NCBI GenBank assembly: GCA_003973505.1
Contig: QNXT01000026.1
Coordinates: forward strand, 1-6,901
DNA length: 6,901 bases
Direction: 5' to 3'
Source of the DNA: Bacteroidota bacterium
Lineage (GTDB): Bacteria > Bacteroidota > Bacteroidia > Bacteroidales > UBA1556
The number at the start of each line of letters is the position of its first letter. Position 1 is the stretch's first letter. The position numbers and the translations under genes are program-made. The notes under the pieces were generated by a model. The model did no database searches. It was given only the letters and a program-made list of their open reading frames with translations, and was not told the origin of the DNA. Below are positions 5,118 to 6,901 of the stretch, piece after piece.

Positions 5118-6901
5118 TTACTCTCTTAAGAGCACCATTTTGTTCGATTTCTCAACCCAATTTCCGTCCGAATTTTGTGCCTTAATTCTATAGATATAGA
5201 TACCTGCTGCGAGTTTTTCTCCAGAACTATTTCTTCCATTCCAGGAAACTTGCCCTGCACCCACTCGATAACCTGTTGAATTAACATTCGCTTTAATTAC
5301 CCTTACCAATTGCCCCATAGAGTTGTAAATGTCAATCTCAACATTCATATTGTCGCAACTCTGATTATGTTCAAAAATAAACGAGGTATTATTAGAGAAG
5401 GGGTTCGGAGCATTTAACAAATGGTCTAAGGCCATTTCTTCACCATCAGCTACAATAAAATCAATATGAGCCGTAGCGGAATTATTATAAACATCCCAAA
5501 CTTTTAGGCTCAATGAGTGATTGCCCACTGAAAGATTCGAAAAGGGGTATTGTATTTTGCCATGTTGATAGTCGTTCAATTCACTTTCGTAATAATCGTT
5601 TAACACAATAGGGTTTGTGGAGTTTTCATCCAAAGTAGCCACGATATCATGTCCAATGCCATTTCCAACAGTGTTTATTCCATGTTCGTCAAATACGAAT
5701 GCCACGAGATTAGGATTTTCATCGGTTATTCCTCCGGAAATAAAATTAGTGTCATTGATAAACAGTCTGATTTCGGGACCTGTGATGTCAATATCAGCAT
5801 TCGTTAGTGAGCTTCCAATTAAGAGACTATCAAAATACCCGTTTGCATCTGTAATTCCATTATGAGCATAATAGGAAATTTTCCCATTACCAAGTTGGTA
5901 ACTAATGTCTTTAGGAACAACAAAGGTAAAACTGAATTTTCCGTTTTTAACTTCGGCTTTTCCTTTATAAATAATATTTTTTTGTAATTTGAAAGTGTAA
6001 GGTTTGCTTTCTGAGTCGTTTACAAGGGTTTTATAGTCCTGCTTTTTGTCGTAAATAGAAGGGTAAATAAAACCATTAAAAGAACTAGCTAAGGCTCCAT
6101 TAATCTGCACTTCACCTTCGATTTTCACTTTAGAAAGTGCCTTCAAAGTATCTAAAGCTAAGTTTGTGTTTGCATCGGTAACGGATGTTGTTACTACCTC
6201 ATTCTTTGGGTAAGCAAGAGTTAAGGCCGGGTCGCCTAGGAGAACAAAATTTCTGTTGGCAGAAACATTTCCAGCTCCATTTTTCGAAATGCGAATTATA
6301 TCTCCCAAACGAAAGAATTGACCATTGTTTTCTTTGAAAATATTTTGGTAAACTACTTTACTAAGTACAAAGTTTGTGCTTGAATAAGTTACACGAGATG
6401 TTGTAAGTAAACCAATGCCACCGCCATTTGCATGTAGCAAAACCAATTCACCTGCCGATGTTCTTTTGGGGTCGTCGTAACGGCTGAACTCACAAGTAGC
6501 CGTTACAAACAAAGGCATATTGTTTTTGTTTTGCCAGCCTAAAATATCGGATACTTCTAAAACAGATTCATGAGCCCATCCTTCTTCACCACCATGTCCG
6601 GTATAATTAATAATGAGTGCACCCGATTCAACTCGGTTTTTAATTGCGGCTTTTACACCAGGATAACGTTGTCCTCCAGGAGTGATTATCTGAGGGTATG
6701 CATCAAAAAATATTTTGTCAATATTATATACCGGATAGTTTGTCCAAACGTAATTTGCTAAATAATCTGCTTGAATTAAATGGGTATTGCTATCCTCATC
6801 ATCCCCAATAAAACAACTAATATTACGCCAATCTGCCAAATTACTTATCTCACCATTACCATTGGAACAACCATTCCCATTATTTGAAGAAATGCCTGGT
6901 T
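5118..6901 (-). CDS. porU: Type IX secretion system sortase PorU, C-terminal part (partial)
   Basis: PorU is a gingipain-like (C25) cysteine peptidase at the outer surface. It cuts the C-terminal signal from type IX secretion cargo and joins the cargo to anionic lipopolysaccharide. The frame is open to the window edge with no start codon, so the N-terminal domain and signal peptide lie outside. Counting the Leu codon at 6839-6837 as residue 1, the peptidase domain spans about 1-210. The catalytic His is in NYTGHGGEEGWAHE (H82) and the Cys in TATCEFSRYDDP (C116); both are intact. The domain ends at LLGDPALTLAYP. An Ig-like/beta-rich middle follows. Residues 471-573 form a Por-type C-terminal domain, starting at LLNAPNPF and containing AAGIYIYRI, a domain that PorU itself keeps. 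The segment just before ADWRN (6840-6899) is unusually Asn/Gly-rich. It converges on trmN6 with an 18-nt gap and has no gene following it on its own strand. Confidence 0.92.
   Translation of the reverse strand, partial: PGISSNNGNGCSNGNGEISNLADWRNISCFIGDDEDSNTHLIQADYLANYVWTNYPVYNIDKIFFDAYPQIITPGGQRYPGVKAAIKNRVESGALIINYTGHGGEEGWAHESVLEVSDILGWQNKNNMPLFVTATCEFSRYDDPKRTSAGELVLLHANGGGIGLLTTSRVTYSSTNFVLSKVVYQNIFKENNGQFFRLGDIIRISKNGAGNVSANRNFVLLGDPALTLAYPKNEVVTTSVTDANTNLALDTLKALSKVKIEGEVQINGALASSFNGFIYPSIYDKKQDYKTLVNDSESKPYTFKLQKNIIYKGKAEVKNGKFSFTFVVPKDISYQLGNGKISYYAHNGITDANGYFDSLLIGSSLTNADIDITGPEIRLFINDTNFISGGITDENPNLVAFVFDEHGINTVGNGIGHDIVATLDENSTNPIVLNDYYESELNDYQHGKIQYPFSNLSVGNHSLSLKVWDVYNNSATAHIDFIVADGEEMALDHLLNAPNPFSNNTSFIFEHNQSCDNMNVEIDIYNSMGQLVRVIKANVNSTGYRVGAGQVSWNGRNSSGEKLAAGIYIYRIKAQNSDGNWVEKSNKMVLLRE
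6852..6881. repeat. In-frame hexamer repeat encoding Asn-Gly within porU
   Basis: On the plus strand five consecutive 6-bp units read ACCATT, ACCATT, GGAACA, ACCATT, CCCATT. Four of the five are near-identical. On the coding (minus) strand these give NG-NG-CS-NG-NG. The unit is a multiple of three, so gain or loss of copies would change loop length without shifting the frame. Confidence 0.6.

Noticed and set aside
5123..5132. CTCTTAAGAG palindrome at the end of porU as a terminator
   Set aside because: A 10-bp palindrome with no loop and no T tract cannot form a useful terminator hairpin; it also lies within the last porU codons.

Overview
This AT-rich window reads as a chromosomal housekeeping segment from a member of the Bacteroidota. 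Three observations support this. It carries a DUF3467 protein of the kind that follows rpoC in this phylum, and a type IX secretion sortase (PorU) that is largely confined to it. Its starts lack Shine-Dalgarno sequences and its intergenic regions carry TAnnTTTG-type -7 boxes. A Bacteroidales/Marinilabiliales-like marine or gut anaerobe is my guess from the flavour of the proteins, not a demonstrated placement.

Layout. Bases 1-209 are non-coding: a long imperfect palindrome (16-113), then a strong intrinsic-terminator hairpin (164-194) that ends only 15 nt before the DUF3467 gene (210-527, +). Converging on it is a membrane-bound nucleoside-diphosphate-sugar 4,6-dehydratase of the PglF/WbpM/CapD type (542-2410, -). 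The two stop codons are 14 nt apart and a shared AU-rich stem-loop covers both. A divergent intergenic region (2411-2698) holds good -7 boxes in both directions. Then come gcvT (2699-3787, +), its terminator with a promoter for the next unit built into it, and a tight rimM-trmN6 pair (3869-5099, +; 1 nt between genes). The right end is occupied by the 3' part of porU (5118-6901, -), which runs off the window.

How the genes work together. They are four or five separate transcription units more than one pathway. DUF3467 probably belongs to an rpoC-linked unit to the left. GcvT serves glycine cleavage and one-carbon supply and stands without gcvH or gcvP. RimM (16S rRNA/30S maturation) and TrmN6 (tRNA modification) form a translation-related operon. 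The dehydratase feeds surface glycan synthesis, and PorU anchors secreted proteins to the outer membrane. Those two could meet in cell-surface glycolipid attachment, but that link is inference only.

I found no convincing undescribed system here. The items most worth a second look are the long palindrome upstream of DUF3467, the terminator placed against a start codon, the Asn-Gly hexamer repeat where PorU normally has a conserved segment, and the promoter embedded in the gcvT terminator.
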